From Gymnothorax reevesii (taxonomy: Eukaryota; Chordata; Actinopteri; Anguilliformes; Muraenidae), in contig CM056580.1 in NCBI GenBank assembly GCA_029721435.1, forward strand, positions 23,306,367 to 23,370,366: DNA of 64,000 nucleotides. Direction: 5' to 3'. The position numbers and the translations under genes were made by a program. Numbering within the stretch: the first letter of the stretch is position 1; each line of letters starts with the position of its first letter. The notes beneath the pieces are model-generated. The model was not told the DNA's origin and made no database searches. It saw only the letters and a program-made list of their open reading frames with translations. Shown here one piece after another: positions 63,275-64,000 of the stretch.

Positions 63275-64000
63275 GCATTCCTTGCAGTCTGTCTGTGTAC
63301 AACATTAAAGACATAGCCAAGTCGGTAAAGTGAGCTGGCAACTTGACTGTGCAAATATATTGAGCAGCAAAAGAATCGCAAGTTAAAGACAGACCAGAAA
63401 ATAAGTTTGCGCGTAATTATCATCGAAAATCAAATTTACTAATGTGAGCAGATCTAGGCTGATCAGAACCGCAAGGTCCTCAAGGCTTTACCCAGGGTCT
63501 GTCATGCTTGTTATTATGCAGCCCACATTGACGACATAGATGTTGATGTGATTGCTTATGGATGTTTCTGGGTCCGTAGCGGGTTAAATACCACTAAGAA
63601 GGGTTGTTGGCTCTGTGCAGTGGGCAAGCAGGCTGCCCACTTCTGTACTTGCGTTTCTCAGTGGGTAGCTTCTGGTGTGGAATCATATGGGAACACAAAT
63701 CACCAGCACTAACACCAGACAGGCTATCTTGAGACTAATGGGCTAGCCCAAGCAGGGGCTGATCTTGATATTTTTCAGGGTTTACTCCCATAGATCCACT
63801 GCATTTTGCAATACTACGGATGGATAAGCCGTGTGCTGCGCATCACATGCCGCTGGATATGGGCAGACCAGAAATGGGCCGTCCGTCTGTGATCAACATT
63901 ATAGACGTAGCCAAGCCAGTGATGTGAGCTTGTGTCACGGTGCAAATCTACTGAGCAACAAAAGAAACACAACTTAATTAAAGGCAGACCAGAGAATAAG
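63275..64000. repeat. 594-bp direct repeat reaching the window edge
   Basis: 63281-63402 and 63875-64000 are about 80% alike: AACATT..GACATAGCCAAG, TGTGCAAAT, TGAGCA(G/A)CAAAAGAA, and ..GACCAGA(A/G)AATAAG. They are spaced exactly 594 bp (AACATT at 63301 and 63895). The array may continue to the right. Confidence 0.7.

Overview
The window is nuclear DNA of a vertebrate, most likely a teleost fish. It has small exons with GT/AG introns, long (CA)n tracts, and a repeat mix typical of fish: a Rex3-type LINE with a (GATG)n tail, an L2-type LINE, tRNA-derived SINEs, Tc1-like and hAT elements and many MITEs. I could not assign a species.

The only host gene I can support is msh3, the MutS homologue that pairs with MSH2 to form MutS-beta. 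It lies on the minus strand. The start codon is at 36104 and thirteen exons run leftwards to 2196, giving 609 codons in frame with no stop. They cover the PCNA-binding tail, the mismatch-binding domain, the connector and the start of the core. The exons for the rest of the lever/clamp and the ATPase lie beyond the left edge. Intron 8 is 19.3 kb and holds most of the accessory DNA in the left half.

Region by region: 1-9 kb holds exons 13 to 9 with short introns, including a minisatellite in intron 10 that looks copied from the end of exon 10. 9-28.4 kb is intron 8, with CA repeats, a 26-bp minisatellite of about 70 units with a higher-order period of 16-17 units, a THAP-like remnant, foldback MITEs, a SINE and a Rex3 copy interrupted by a piece of its own family. 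28.4-36.1 kb holds exons 8 to 1; a (TG)n tract sits in the exon 8 acceptor and intron 5 carries a hAT MITE with a SINE nested in it. 36.1-64 kb is upstream of msh3 and is almost all mobile elements.

The upstream elements are: a 2.7-kb inverted-repeat unit; an 8-kb unit with roughly 0.6-kb inverted arms that contains a damaged L2 LINE (with the end of an SGNH-esterase ORF1) and a 200-bp palindrome; a 4.4-kb TIR element holding a degraded gene for a FEN1/XPG-like nuclease with a C-terminal eight-cysteine motif, best matching Academ-type transposases; a 469-bp deletion derivative of that element flanked by 12-bp direct repeats; a decayed Tc1 element; an element with inverted arrays of a 20-bp repeat; and a 5'-truncated LINE. 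No dhfr exon was seen upstream of msh3, although in mammals the two genes are divergent neighbours.
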